From positions 62,001 to 126,000 of the forward strand of contig JANQPA010000077.1 in NCBI GenBank assembly GCA_028285545.1: DNA of 64,000 bases, written 5' to 3'. A model generated the notes under the pieces. That model was not told the origin of the DNA, made no database searches, and worked only from the letters and a program-made list of their open reading frames with translations. Positions 26,091-34,517 of this stretch are shown piece after piece. The position numbers were made by a program, and so were the translations under genes. The DNA comes from Saprospiraceae bacterium (GTDB lineage: Bacteria; Bacteroidota; Bacteroidia; Chitinophagales; Saprospiraceae). Each line of letters begins with the position of its first letter. The stretch's first letter is position 1.

Positions 26091-27328
26091 CTTTTTTTCT
26101 TAAAGGGTTCCAGAAAATATAATTCATGATCCGGTAAAACATCTGGATAAAATAGTGTGATCAAATCCATTAATAGTAAATCAGGGCGTACAGGTGCGCT
26201 TTGATACCAATCGTAGGCACCATAATCGCGAAAACGCTTGAAATGATGGTACAAATTTCCTTCGCGGTAAGCAGGAAAGCTATTCATATAATTGACTGGT
26301 GGCCAATTTTCTGTGGCGGATTGAAAAGAGATAATGAAATCTACTTCCTCGGCTTTGCCAAGGACAATTTCATCAGAAATTGGAATACCTTCAGAGAGAC
26401 CATTTGCTTTGGTTTCCGTAACTGCTGCATTCCCATCTGCAAAAGGATTGACGCCTCCCGCATCTTTAATAATTTGTGCTACCCCTCCATTGGCTCTAAT
26501 CGTCCAGGAACCACTTTTGCTGTGCATGCCCCAAAGAACACCCGGTTTTTCGGAACGATTTTGAACAAGGCTTTTGAGAGAATCGCAACGGTTTTTTATA
26601 GTATTAAAAAATTCCGTTGCAGCAGCTTCTGCATTCACAAATAAGGCATCATATTTAATCCATTCTAATTGCCCCAGGTAACTTGTTTCACTCCATGAGA
26701 ATTCCGGAGCTGCCTTAAGACCTAAATCCCGTGTTTTTTTTATTCCTTCAGACTGAGTCAGGCTTGCTGCCGTAAGCAAAGTGACATCAGGTTCAACTGC
26801 TAACAAAACTTCTAAGTTGGGGCCAGTATGCCAGGAAGCACCAATAGCTTGTATTTCTCCTTCCACGAAGCGCTTACGCAATTTTTCATCGTATACCCCT
26901 TCATGGCCTAATCCAATGAGTTTATCAGTGACCCCCAAAGCAATAAATCGAGTAGGTGCTTCATCTGCATTACCTGCAATCGTTTCTACTGGAATCTCAA
27001 TTACATGTGCACCCTCCAGTTCCCCTGTTAGAGAAGGAACAGGGGTACCGCGTTGAACCAGAACCATTACATCAGTGAAAGCTCGATCCCAGGCAATTGA
27101 ATCCGCATCCTGAGCAGCAGTTCCAAATTCAACCTTTGTTTTAACTACCTTGTAATTATTGTAGTAAGTGACTTGCAAGTTTTCTGCATAATCAATCGAA
27201 ACCTTATCTGGGAAATAATCCTCTTCGGTAAGTGGGGTAGAATTTCCCTCTACCTCTTCAGAATGGTTTTGCGGATTGGCACATGCATTTAGCATCAATA
27301 GAAGTATCCAAAGAAATCTGATTTTCAT
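26087..27328 (-). CDS. Metal-chelate ABC substrate-binding lipoprotein (paralogue 2)
   Basis: 413 residues; lipobox LNAC. Same architecture as its neighbour: the DYFPDKVSIDYAENLQVTYY extension, IEIPVETIAG, IGLGHEGVYD, LEVLLAVEPDVTLL, and a second lobe with GMHSKSGSWTIRA. First gene of the seven-gene unit ending with the alpha/beta hydrolase. A twin Zur-like operator lies about 130 bp upstream of the start. Confidence 0.92.
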   Translation of the reverse strand: MKIRFLWILLLMLNACANPQNHSEEVEGNSTPLTEEDYFPDKVSIDYAENLQVTYYNNYKVVKTKVEFGTAAQDADSIAWDRAFTDVMVLVQRGTPVPSLTGELEGAHVIEIPVETIAGNADEAPTRFIALGVTDKLIGLGHEGVYDEKLRKRFVEGEIQAIGASWHTGPNLEVLLAVEPDVTLLTAASLTQSEGIKKTRDLGLKAAPEFSWSETSYLGQLEWIKYDALFVNAEAAATEFFNTIKNRCDSLKSLVQNRSEKPGVLWGMHSKSGSWTIRANGGVAQIIKDAGGVNPFADGNAAVTETKANGLSEGIPISDEIVLGKAEEVDFIISFQSATENWPPVNYMNSFPAYREGNLYHHFKRFRDYGAYDWYQSAPVRPDLLLMDLITLFYPDVLPDHELYFLEPFKKKR

Positions 27329-27459
27329 AACAAAGTCAGGTTTGCCTTCTCTAAAAGGTTTAATAGATGTTTTAGCAATAAATCAGTCTAAAAAATTGAA
27401 GCCTTTTAATTGCTTAATATTGATGCTCATGGAAAAGATAAATACTGAATTTTACCCAA

Positions 27460-27512
27460 ATGCAACATTGATGCAAAATAACATTTATTTTACAAACGCA
27501 AAAGGGTTGCAT
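27460..27512 (-). promoter_or_regulatory. Twin Zur-like operator before chelate-uptake operon
   Basis: Two palindromes of the TTGCAACnnnGTTGCAA type: ATGCAACATTGATGCAA (27460-27476) and the weaker ACGCAAAAGGGTTGCAT (27496-27512), centres 36 bp apart. Upstream of the leftward binding-protein gene. Confidence 0.7.
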
Positions 27513-27542
27513 TAATTAATACCCGCAATGCTTTGTCCCTTT

Positions 27543-28637
27543 TTAGTTACCATTACTGGCACTAATTTTTTCGCCTCCTTCTTTAAGATCCTTTAAATCA
27601 AAGGCCTCAATAGTGGACAAAGAATTACCAGAACTAGTTTGATTTCCTCCCATAACGATTGCACGGTCATTTATTAAGACAGCCGCGGTATGCCTACGTG
27701 GGGTCATTTTTTGATCGAGCAAATACAATTCACCTGTTGCTGGTTCATATCTGTGGATGACATCCAATTTGACATAATCCCCAAAAATATAAATGGATTT
27801 ACCATCACTTACTGCCGAATAAGCGCTTAGGGCATAAGGTAAATCCTTTCGTTTTTCCCACTTTAGCTTTTTGGTATTAAAGACCATAACACTTGTCATG
27901 GCCTTCCCATTATACCCGCCAATGGCGAATAGTTCTTCTTTGATAGGGATAATCATACCTGAAACTGGAAATGGAGCATCCTCCAAGCGTTCCCATCGAA
28001 GGTCTTCCAGATTGATTCTATAAGTATTGGGGGAATAAATAGCCCCTTCCTCAATCCCTCCAACTACATAAATGTATTCATCTACCATCGCCATTCCTAA
28101 AGTTCTTATGGAATCAGGAAGAGGTGGTAATTCTCTGTACCATTGGGTTTCAATATCTAAATACTCGCAGGAAGCTAGTTTAAATCTTTTCAAGCCAACT
28201 TGAGATCTTCCTCCACAGGTGATCAATTTTTGATTGAAATAGAGGGTAGCGTGATTGGCTCGCCGACGAAGACCATCGCCATAGTATTTAGATTTTAATG
28301 TTGTGGGGTCAATCCGTTCAATGGAAGAGGTAAGGCCAGATGACATGTAATCTTTACCGTTTCTTTTACCTGTTGGTGATCCACCGAATACATAAATCCA
28401 CTGACCGTCAGTAGCAGCGCTCAAGCCATAACGTGGGATCAGCAGATTTCCTTTGGTTTCTTGAAAATCTGGCTTGGACTCTAATTTGGTATGTTCTTCT
28501 CCCGTATTAGGAGAAACTGGATTTAATAGTTTATTAAAACCATTTGGATTAAAAGTAAAATATAATGCGATTATTGGAATGCTAAGTCCCAGAATAGCAG
28601 TATGATTAATCAAGGGTATAATATTAAGTGGTTTCAT
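27543..28637 (-). CDS. Kelch-repeat beta-propeller protein, membrane-anchored
   Basis: 364 residues with an N-terminal hydrophobic helix (about 10-28) acting as anchor or uncleaved signal. At least six kelch blades are recognisable by double-glycine motifs: IYVFGGSP, LITCGGRS, IYVVGGIE, LFAIGGYN, IYIFGDY and AIVMGGNQ. It resembles sialate mutarotase-type or generic kelch proteins, but no catalytic role can be assigned. Its start overlaps the stop of the upstream binding-protein gene (ATGA, 4 bp), so it is co-translated with a chelate-binding protein. Confidence 0.85.
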   Translation of the reverse strand: MKPLNIIPLINHTAILGLSIPIIALYFTFNPNGFNKLLNPVSPNTGEEHTKLESKPDFQETKGNLLIPRYGLSAATDGQWIYVFGGSPTGKRNGKDYMSSGLTSSIERIDPTTLKSKYYGDGLRRRANHATLYFNQKLITCGGRSQVGLKRFKLASCEYLDIETQWYRELPPLPDSIRTLGMAMVDEYIYVVGGIEEGAIYSPNTYRINLEDLRWERLEDAPFPVSGMIIPIKEELFAIGGYNGKAMTSVMVFNTKKLKWEKRKDLPYALSAYSAVSDGKSIYIFGDYVKLDVIHRYEPATGELYLLDQKMTPRRHTAAVLINDRAIVMGGNQTSSGNSLSTIEAFDLKDLKEGGEKISASNGN

Positions 28638-29842
28638 TTTTTTGTCAACTTAACTTTTTCAAAATACTTTAACTCATGATCTGGTAGTAATTCGGGATAA
28701 AAAATAGATACTAAATCCTCAATAACAAAATCTGGACGCACTTCCGGTGTTTCATACCAATCATAGGCATCTGTTTCATAATTAGTCCGTTTTTGATAAT
28801 GATAAACCATATCATTTTGATAAGCCTTAAAACTATTTAGAAATTTTGCTGGAGGCCAATTCTGATCAGAAGTACTATTGACGATCCATACATCTGTATC
28901 CTTTGCCAATGCTAATAACTTTTCATTATTCATTCCTACGGCATGTGTGGGGCCATCATCTTTTAATACATTTTCTGCACCCGCTGCCTCCAAAAATGAA
29001 GCATAAAAATCATTGCGATGGGCATTCCAATCACTTGCATCAGAAGGATGGTATACTAAAAAAGCTTCAGGTTTTGATTCATTTGCCTTTGTCAACTGTA
29101 TTAATTCTTCACACCTTGTGGCCACACGATTAAAAATTTCATTGGCCTCTCTTTCTCTGTTAAAAAACAAAGCTGAGAATTTTATCCACTCTGCTTTACC
29201 CAGAAAAGAAGCCTCTGCCCAGGCAAATTGAGGAATAGCATTTATACCCAATTCTCTCAACTTTGTCACACCCTCCAATCGCTGATTATTATAAGAGTAG
29301 AGTATCAATACATCTGGGTTTAAAGAAAGAATTACTTCTGGTTGCGGTGGGCGGTGAAAACTATAGCCAATAGAAGCAATTTGCTTTGCCTCCCATCTTT
29401 TGCGTAATTCGGGATCATAAATACCTCCGCCTCCCATGGCAAGAATATTATCCGTCAAATTAAGCGCTTTCAATCGGGTAATTTCACCATCGTCATTTGC
29501 AGCTACCGTTTGTAGAGGCACTTCAACCAACCAGGCATCCGCCAATTCGCCAGATAATTCAGGCTTGGGATGGCCTCTCAGAAGGAATACAATCTTTTGA
29601 TCGATAAATATGTTCCTATTTTCACTCTTGAAATGTATGTGAGCAACTTTATAGTTTTCAAAATTGGAAACAGAGAAGTTTTTAGCGTATTTTATTTCTA
29701 CTTCCTCTTGAATAGAATCTTGCTGAACCTGTACAGTTCTATTGATTTCAGGTTCTGTGGAGGTAGAGGATTTATCTGCTCCACATTGGGTGCAGCTTAT
29801 TATTGCTATTGCTAATACCCATCTTCTAAGTTTATTCGTCAT
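28634..29842 (-). CDS. Metal-chelate ABC substrate-binding lipoprotein (paralogue 3)
   Basis: About 402 residues from the ATG at 29842 (MTNKLRRWVL), which gives a proper lipoprotein signal ending SCTQC; an in-frame TTG at 29980 would place the operator inside the gene and is rejected. Same fold as the two paralogues downstream: EIKYAKNFSVSNFENYKVAH, VEVPLQTVAAN, ILAMGGGGIYD, and PEVILSLNPDVLIL. It heads a two-gene unit with the kelch gene and carries a Zur-like box about 120 bp upstream. Confidence 0.9.
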   Translation of the reverse strand: MTNKLRRWVLAIAIISCTQCGADKSSTSTEPEINRTVQVQQDSIQEEVEIKYAKNFSVSNFENYKVAHIHFKSENRNIFIDQKIVFLLRGHPKPELSGELADAWLVEVPLQTVAANDDGEITRLKALNLTDNILAMGGGGIYDPELRKRWEAKQIASIGYSFHRPPQPEVILSLNPDVLILYSYNNQRLEGVTKLRELGINAIPQFAWAEASFLGKAEWIKFSALFFNREREANEIFNRVATRCEELIQLTKANESKPEAFLVYHPSDASDWNAHRNDFYASFLEAAGAENVLKDDGPTHAVGMNNEKLLALAKDTDVWIVNSTSDQNWPPAKFLNSFKAYQNDMVYHYQKRTNYETDAYDWYETPEVRPDFVIEDLVSIFYPELLPDHELKYFEKVKLTKK

Positions 29843-29926
29843 TTTTGAAAAAATTGGCTTATCTATTTTATTATCATCCACTTGAGTGGAAGCAATATTT
29901 AAAATTAAAGTGTATGCTCTTCCTAA

Positions 29927-29980
29927 GAGCAATTCAAATACAATATAGTTAAATTGCCTACTACTGCAACTTTGTTGCAA
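29927..29980 (-). promoter_or_regulatory. Zur-like operator (one strong, one weak box)
   Basis: Strong box CTGCAACTTTGTTGCAA (29964-29980). A degenerate second box (29927-29943, sharing GCAA and CAA ends) is centred 37 bp away, the spacing seen at the other sites. Upstream of binding-protein paralogue 3. Confidence 0.6.
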
Positions 29981-30092
29981 TAATTTAGCTCAACCTTAAC
30001 TCATCAAAGGAAGAAAACCAAGAAAGAGATTATATATTTTAGAATAGGTTTATTTTAGTTCCTTTAAAAACACCTCAGTATCTTAAGAGCCC

Positions 30093-30791
30093 TCATTTCA
30101 AAACCACCTCTCCTTTAGGGCTTTCAAAAGTCATCTCAAGTACAGGTGAATGGCCTTCTTCGATTTTTAACAAGGAAATATTCTGGTTACTTTTTGAAAG
30201 AATGTCCAGAATATCGCTTTTGTTTGGAGAGACCAAGTTTAATTCCCTTAAGGAACATTGAATAATTTCAGATGCGGAAGGATGCTGGGTATTGCTGGAC
30301 CAACTGATGAAAAATGGATTTATGTCCAGGCCTTTTACTTGCAAAAGCTCCCATTCTAACGTCTCTCCATTAGGTTTTTTCCTAGACCAACTTTCAACAC
30401 CTTCAGAATCAAATTGCATGTCCTTGATAATTTGTTCCAACTTTTGGATGTTATCAACTGCCATTGCAAAGCCTATCAATTTTAATTCGTGAATATCTTT
30501 GAAAAATGAAGGGATTGAATCTAAATCACTTTTAGGAGCCAAAATTTCAATATAAATCTCATCGGCAAGTGGAATAGTAGCATTATGTGTATAACTATCT
30601 TCATGTCCCCCACCATAGACTGGTTTAATGCCTGTCATTTTTTCAAACTGCTCCATACCAGTATCCAGATCATTTATGGCCAGGATCACATGATCTATTT
30701 GCAAATTTAATTCTTCCCTTCTGGTACAATTGAACAAAATAACAACGGTGCAAAGAAAAAGAAGAAAGTTTATCCAATTCTGATTAGACAT
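30093..30791 (-). CDS. Glyoxalase/VOC-like lipoprotein
   Basis: 232 residues; signal peptide with a lipobox-like VILFNC. The start of the mature part, LQIDHVILAINDLDTGMEQF, is typical of VOC-superfamily (glyoxalase-like) proteins, with the expected His and a later EIYIEILAP strand. Substrate unknown; it stands alone between two transcription units, with no operator seen. Confidence 0.75.
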   Translation of the reverse strand: MSNQNWINFLLFLCTVVILFNCTRREELNLQIDHVILAINDLDTGMEQFEKMTGIKPVYGGGHEDSYTHNATIPLADEIYIEILAPKSDLDSIPSFFKDIHELKLIGFAMAVDNIQKLEQIIKDMQFDSEGVESWSRKKPNGETLEWELLQVKGLDINPFFISWSSNTQHPSASEIIQCSLRELNLVSPNKSDILDILSKSNQNISLLKIEEGHSPVLEMTFESPKGEVVLK

Positions 30792-31038
30792 AGTTGAAAA
30801 GGTAATTAAGACTTCCTTTTTATGATAAAAAAAATATAGTAAAGTTCACCATTAAGGTTCAAGAACATTTTCTTTAAATTGAAAACAAAGATATATTCCT
30901 GATCAAGAAATTCTTCTAGTACTACGTTTGGTGGCATACTCTCCACTATTCAGAGTAAATGGCCACATTGAAGCTTCAGTTATCGTTGTTTGGGAAAATA
31001 TAGTATCTCTTTCCATTCCACCAAAATCCTTGTTCGAC

Positions 31039-32400
31039 TTAACTACGGGTTAATGTTTCTGAAATATCTGTCTGCGACGCCTGAATAGCCGGTATTATTG
31101 CAGCCAAAAATCCGATAACAAGGGCTCCAATAAGTATGTACCATTCCTGGTTTAAAAACTTAAAACCTGAAAAAGAATAACGATAAGCATCTTTCATGGC
31201 TCTTGCTAAGACCTCCATCCCTGCATGGCTCATAATTATTCCAATAATAAAACCAATTAGGGCAATTAAGATACCTTCTAAAATGATGAGTAGAAACAAT
31301 TCCACTGGTCTTGCTCCCATTACACGCATGAGCGCAAGCTCGTATTTTCGCTCCTTAAGCGAGTTATAAAGAGAAATAAAGACACTTAACCCCGATACAA
31401 AAATGATTATGACTGCCAGAACACGCAGTGCTTGTTCCCCGGTATCCATTAAACTAAACAAGCGGTTGATTTCGATTGCGGGCGCAGCTGCCTGCATGCC
31501 GGTATTCTCATTAATATTGCGCAGCATATTAAGGGCCTGATAATTTCGTCCCCGGAATTTGAGAAGTAAAGATGTTATTTCAGCAGAATCACTTTCTTCT
31601 AACAGGTTTTTGACTAAGAGCTTATCGGCATGGTGGTGATGATCGTGGCCCTCATTATGGTCATGATGTTCCTCTTCTTGGTGTTCATGCCCATCATCTT
31701 CATGGTCATGATGCTCATGATCCTCGTCATCATCATGATGCTCCTCTTCCTGATGAGATCCTTCTTCATCCCCATGATCATGTACCAGCCAGAAACTTTG
31801 AGTAGTTGTCAAAATCAATTGATCAATGACGGTTCCGGTAGGTTTTAGAATACCGACTACTTTAAAAGCCTGGGAATGATCGTGTTGTAAATCTTCATCA
31901 TCTTCAAAGCCATGGGAGCTTTTAAATTCGTACCCAAGTCCAATATTGAGTTCTTTTGCCACGCTCACACCAATCGTTACCTCAAAATTGTGTTCCCATA
32001 TCTTGCCTTCTTCGATTTGTGCATCATAGAAGTTCAAAATATTTTGTGTAGTACCCACAATTCGATAACCTTTTAAGTTGTCTCCTAAAGATAAGGGGAT
32101 TGCTTCCTTGACAAGCGGGTGTTTCGGATTTAAAAAAGGCTTTGCTTCTTTCAGAGAAATATTACCGGTAGGAGCATCAATATGATACATACTACTGAGA
32201 ATCAACTGCAGGGGGCTGCCTTTAGCTCCCACAACCAGATCAACTCCTGCCAGATTTTTCTCAAAATTTTTCTGCAACTGATTTTCGAGTAAGAGTAATA
32301 GTGAAATTAGCCCGATACCCAGGGAAAATAATACAATGCTTAACAAAAGAGAAAGTGGTTTATGAGTAAGGTTTTTCCAACTAAATTTTAGGGAATTCAT
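31039..32400 (-). CDS. FtsX-like ABC permease with His-rich loop (LolC/E-like)
   Basis: 453 residues. TM1 (about 17-38), a periplasmic domain, and three C-terminal TMs (about 335-445) with LMRVMGARPVELF, the FtsX coupling motif. Within the periplasmic domain (about 207-260) lies a run dominated by His, Asp and Glu, absent from ordinary LolC/MacB proteins and well suited to bind zinc. Its start overlaps the ATPase gene by 4 bp, giving a two-gene transporter. Plausible role: metal-responsive export or envelope lipid handling in a zinc island. Confidence 0.88.
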   Translation of the reverse strand: MNSLKFSWKNLTHKPLSLLLSIVLFSLGIGLISLLLLLENQLQKNFEKNLAGVDLVVGAKGSPLQLILSSMYHIDAPTGNISLKEAKPFLNPKHPLVKEAIPLSLGDNLKGYRIVGTTQNILNFYDAQIEEGKIWEHNFEVTIGVSVAKELNIGLGYEFKSSHGFEDDEDLQHDHSQAFKVVGILKPTGTVIDQLILTTTQSFWLVHDHGDEEGSHQEEEHHDDDEDHEHHDHEDDGHEHQEEEHHDHNEGHDHHHHADKLLVKNLLEESDSAEITSLLLKFRGRNYQALNMLRNINENTGMQAAAPAIEINRLFSLMDTGEQALRVLAVIIIFVSGLSVFISLYNSLKERKYELALMRVMGARPVELFLLIILEGILIALIGFIIGIIMSHAGMEVLARAMKDAYRYSFSGFKFLNQEWYILIGALVIGFLAAIIPAIQASQTDISETLTRS

Positions 32401-33023
32401 AATAGAATTTGTTTGTCAAACTTTGTTTTTAATCGATTATCGTGGGTTACAATCAATAAAATGGCATCAACCGCGGCGGCTTGTTCTTTCAAAAGTTGTA
32501 TTACTTTATCCGTATTAACATCATCTAAAGCGGAGGTTGGTTCGTCTGCCAGGATAACACTAGGCTGGTTAATAAGTGCCCTGGCAATGGCCACCCTTTG
32601 TTGTTCGCCAACACTTAATTTTTCAGGCTTGCTATTAAGTTTATGTGCAATATTCAGCTGTTTTAGTATGGAATGAATTCGATCTAGGTTGACTTTTGAT
32701 CCAGCCAATCGTTGTGCTAATGCAAGGTTATCTAATACCGTTAGAGATCGAACAAAATGCGATTGTTGAAATACAATTCCAATATGTTTCCCCCGAAACC
32801 GGTCTAATTGCGATGCGGAAAGCTCATTTAATACTGTTTTATCCAGGATGACTGAGCCATTTTTGGGCATTCTCAAACCCGCTAAAAGGTGTAGCAACGT
32901 AGTTTTTCCACTACCTGATTGTCCCAACAATAGCCAATGCTCACCGGCATTGCAACTAATGTCAGGAAATTCAAGATAATCGTTCGCAGTATAGTTAAAT
33001 TTTAAATTTTGGGTTTCCAGCAT
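32397..33023 (-). CDS. LolD/MacB-type ABC ATPase
   Basis: 208 residues. Walker A GQSGSGKTT, signature LSVGEQQR, Walker B VILADEPTSALDD, switch His in IVTHD. It pairs with the His-rich FtsX permease encoded by the overlapping downstream gene. It is preceded by the remnant genes described at 33039-33331, so its original promoter may have been disturbed. Confidence 0.93.
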   Translation of the reverse strand: MLETQNLKFNYTANDYLEFPDISCNAGEHWLLLGQSGSGKTTLLHLLAGLRMPKNGSVILDKTVLNELSASQLDRFRGKHIGIVFQQSHFVRSLTVLDNLALAQRLAGSKVNLDRIHSILKQLNIAHKLNSKPEKLSVGEQQRVAIARALINQPSVILADEPTSALDDVNTDKVIQLLKEQAAAVDAILLIVTHDNRLKTKFDKQILL

Positions 33024-33038
33024 GATTTATTCCTGATT

Positions 33039-33140
33039 TTATTTAAAATGAAACTTTAGTCCTTTCAAGGTTGCCGTTTGGGTATTTCCAATAGTATGGA
33101 ATAGGATCAAAGTCAAAAAAAATAAATAGAGGTGCTTCAT
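33039..33140 (-). pseudogene. 33-codon signal-peptide stub, possible TonB-receptor relic
   Basis: Encodes a signal peptide (MKHLYLFFLTLILFHTIGNTQ) followed by ATLKG and a few residues before a stop. TonB-dependent receptors in Bacteroidota commonly begin with a signal peptide then TATxKG, so this may be the start of a deleted receptor gene. Its ATG overlaps the stop of the regulator fragment (ATGA), as in an intact operon. It could also be a real small secreted peptide. Confidence 0.45.
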
Positions 33141-33331
33141 TTTCTATCGGGTTGATTATCAATGCATTTTTGACATACCCCCTCAATCACTAAGGGGAAT
33201 TCTACTATTTGAAATAATTTTAATTTTTCCATATAACCCTCAGGCAATATTGGCAGGCAAAAAATGGAGTTACAGCTTTTACACTTGAGGTGAGGGTGTA
33301 TCGTATTTTGGTGATGATGAAATATATAGGG
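33137..33331 (-). pseudogene. C-terminal fragment of a Fur/Zur-family regulator
   Basis: An open frame of about 64 codons without a start codon (a stop lies just upstream at 33332-33334) reads HHHQNTIHPHLKCKSCNSIF, then GYMEKLK and IEGVCQKCIDNQ. The HPHLKCKSC and VCQKC pattern is the C-terminal zinc-binding part of Fur/Zur proteins, like the intact regulator at 57835. The DNA-binding half is missing, replaced by the MerC-like gene, so this is a truncated paralogue. Confidence 0.75.
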
Positions 33332-33337
33332 TTAATA

Positions 33338-33871
33338 TTATTCATGCACTTGCCATACAATTTGCAGCACTTCTTCTCGGCTTGGTGGTGTGTTTTTGTG
33401 CACAAAAGCACTCCGTAATCCCCAAAAATAGAGAAACAATAAGGTCATAGTGACTATACGGCCGGGTGTTACCCAGTAGCCTTTTTCCACTTTGCTCGTC
33501 TTTGGTTGATGCATCAACATCCAATTGTAAAAATGAGCATATGCAATCAATCCTCCTCCTGCCATCATTAACCAATGGGCATTTGAATTAAATATTTTTT
33601 GGGCAGTAATCAATCCAATAAAACCTATCCCCGCAATTAACAAAGGGCGAATATTCTGGTGTTTTTTGATATAACTGTTTAACAAAGACCAACAGGCTAC
33701 CCCTACACTCATACCGATAAGAATCCATTCTGATTGTGGATTCATCAGCCAATGTTTTCCTGAGAGTATTCCCAGAGTAAATAAAAATGGCAGCAACATA
33801 CAATGCAGAGAACATAATAATGATGTTCCAAACCCCACAAAATCCCAATTCCAGCTAAAGAACTTCCTCAA
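33338..33871 (-). CDS. MerC-like membrane protein (paralogue 1)
   Basis: 177 residues, about four to five membrane helices. The MerC signature is in TM1: LLCSLHCMLLP (Cys, His, Cys). MerC proteins carry soft metal ions across the inner membrane. Here no mer operon genes occur, and the gene faces a secreted CFFCG protein across a twin Zur-like operator, so a zinc role is more likely than mercury. Longer than its two paralogues at 44756 and 57164. Confidence 0.8.
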   Translation of the reverse strand: MRKFFSWNWDFVGFGTSLLCSLHCMLLPFLFTLGILSGKHWLMNPQSEWILIGMSVGVACWSLLNSYIKKHQNIRPLLIAGIGFIGLITAQKIFNSNAHWLMMAGGGLIAYAHFYNWMLMHQPKTSKVEKGYWVTPGRIVTMTLLFLYFWGLRSAFVHKNTPPSREEVLQIVWQVHE

Positions 33872-33902
33872 TTTAAAAAGAGTTTAAAATAAGAATCATT
33901 AA

Positions 33903-33958
33903 ATGCAACATTGTTGCAAAAGTAAAAAACAATCTTCATATTTGCAACGATGTTGCAT
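33903..33958. promoter_or_regulatory. Twin Zur-like operator between divergent genes
   Basis: ATGCAACATTGTTGCAA (33903-33919) and TTGCAACGATGTTGCAT (33942-33958), two near-perfect boxes with centres 39 bp apart, between MerC-like paralogue 1 and CFFCG-protein paralogue 1. They could serve both promoters. Confidence 0.8.
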
Positions 33959-33983
33959 AAAGATTATGGATAAATTTTTAGAA

Positions 33984-34421
33984 ATGAAAAGAATTGTTTT
34001 ATCAGTTTTGATAGTAATAGGCTTATCAGCCACAGGGTTTTCGCAGGCTAATCTTACCTGGAAGAATTTGGCGGATGTAAAATTCGAGATGCGCTATTTT
34101 AAAGAATATGAACGAAAATTTCTGGTGCCTTTATTTGGTAAAACGCCTAAAGAAAAAGAAGGCAAACAGGTCTCCATTTCAGGTTATATAATACCACTTG
34201 ATGCCGATTTTTATGCCCTTTCTCAATATCCCTATTCAGCTTGTTTCTTCTGCGGAAATGCTGGGCCAGAGACCATTGTAGAATTACAATTAAAACCCAA
34301 AGCCACTAAGCGTTATAAAATGGACCAGAAGATGACTTTTAAGGGGATTCTACGATTGAATGATTCGGATGTATTGCATTTTAATTACATTTTGGAGAAT
34401 GCAGAACCATTATCAAAGTAA
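33984..34421 (+). CDS. Secreted CFFCG-motif protein (paralogue 1)
   Basis: 145 residues from the ATG at 33984 (MKRIVLSVL), which gives a clean signal peptide (1-21, ending GFSQ); earlier in-frame ATGs fall in or beside the operator. The mature part has a beta-rich fold: WKNLADVKF, FLVPLFG, VSISGYIIPLD, then YPYSACFFCGNAGPE with the CxxC pair (Cys87, Cys90), and later a conserved DVLHFNYI. It recalls DUF3299-like OB-fold proteins, with a CxxC suited to metal or redox chemistry. Two paralogues lie at 46942 and 56632, each linked to a MerC-like gene. Function unknown; periplasmic metal handling is inferred. Confidence 0.85.
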   Translation: MKRIVLSVLIVIGLSATGFSQANLTWKNLADVKFEMRYFKEYERKFLVPLFGKTPKEKEGKQVSISGYIIPLDADFYALSQYPYSACFFCGNAGPETIVELQLKPKATKRYKMDQKMTFKGILRLNDSDVLHFNYILENAEPLSK

Positions 34422-34437
34422 GTGAATGGATATATTT

Positions 34438-34476
34438 AAGTTAACAATTGAGGGCGGCGCCCTCAATTGTTAACTT
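34438..34476. terminator. Bidirectional terminator
   Basis: An 18-bp perfect stem (AAGTTAACAATTGAGGGC and its complement) with a 3-nt GGC loop, between convergent genes. Confidence 0.75.
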
Positions 34477-34517
34477 ACCATAATTCTGTCTATGCAATAA
34501 AACTCTAAACCCTGACT

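Noticed and set aside
28634-29980. Longer start (TTG at 29980) for binding-protein paralogue 3
   Set aside because: It would encode the operator and a meaningless leader; the ATG at 29842 gives a proper lipoprotein signal.
33220-33411. A 63-codon open frame overlapping the regulator relic
   Set aside because: It is a shifted frame over the end of the MerC-like gene and the relic; the relic frame has the Fur-family motif.
33338-33871. Mercury-resistance locus because of MerC-like genes
   Set aside because: No merA, merP, merT or MerR-type regulator; all three MerC-like genes are tied to Zur-like boxes and zinc-chaperone genes.
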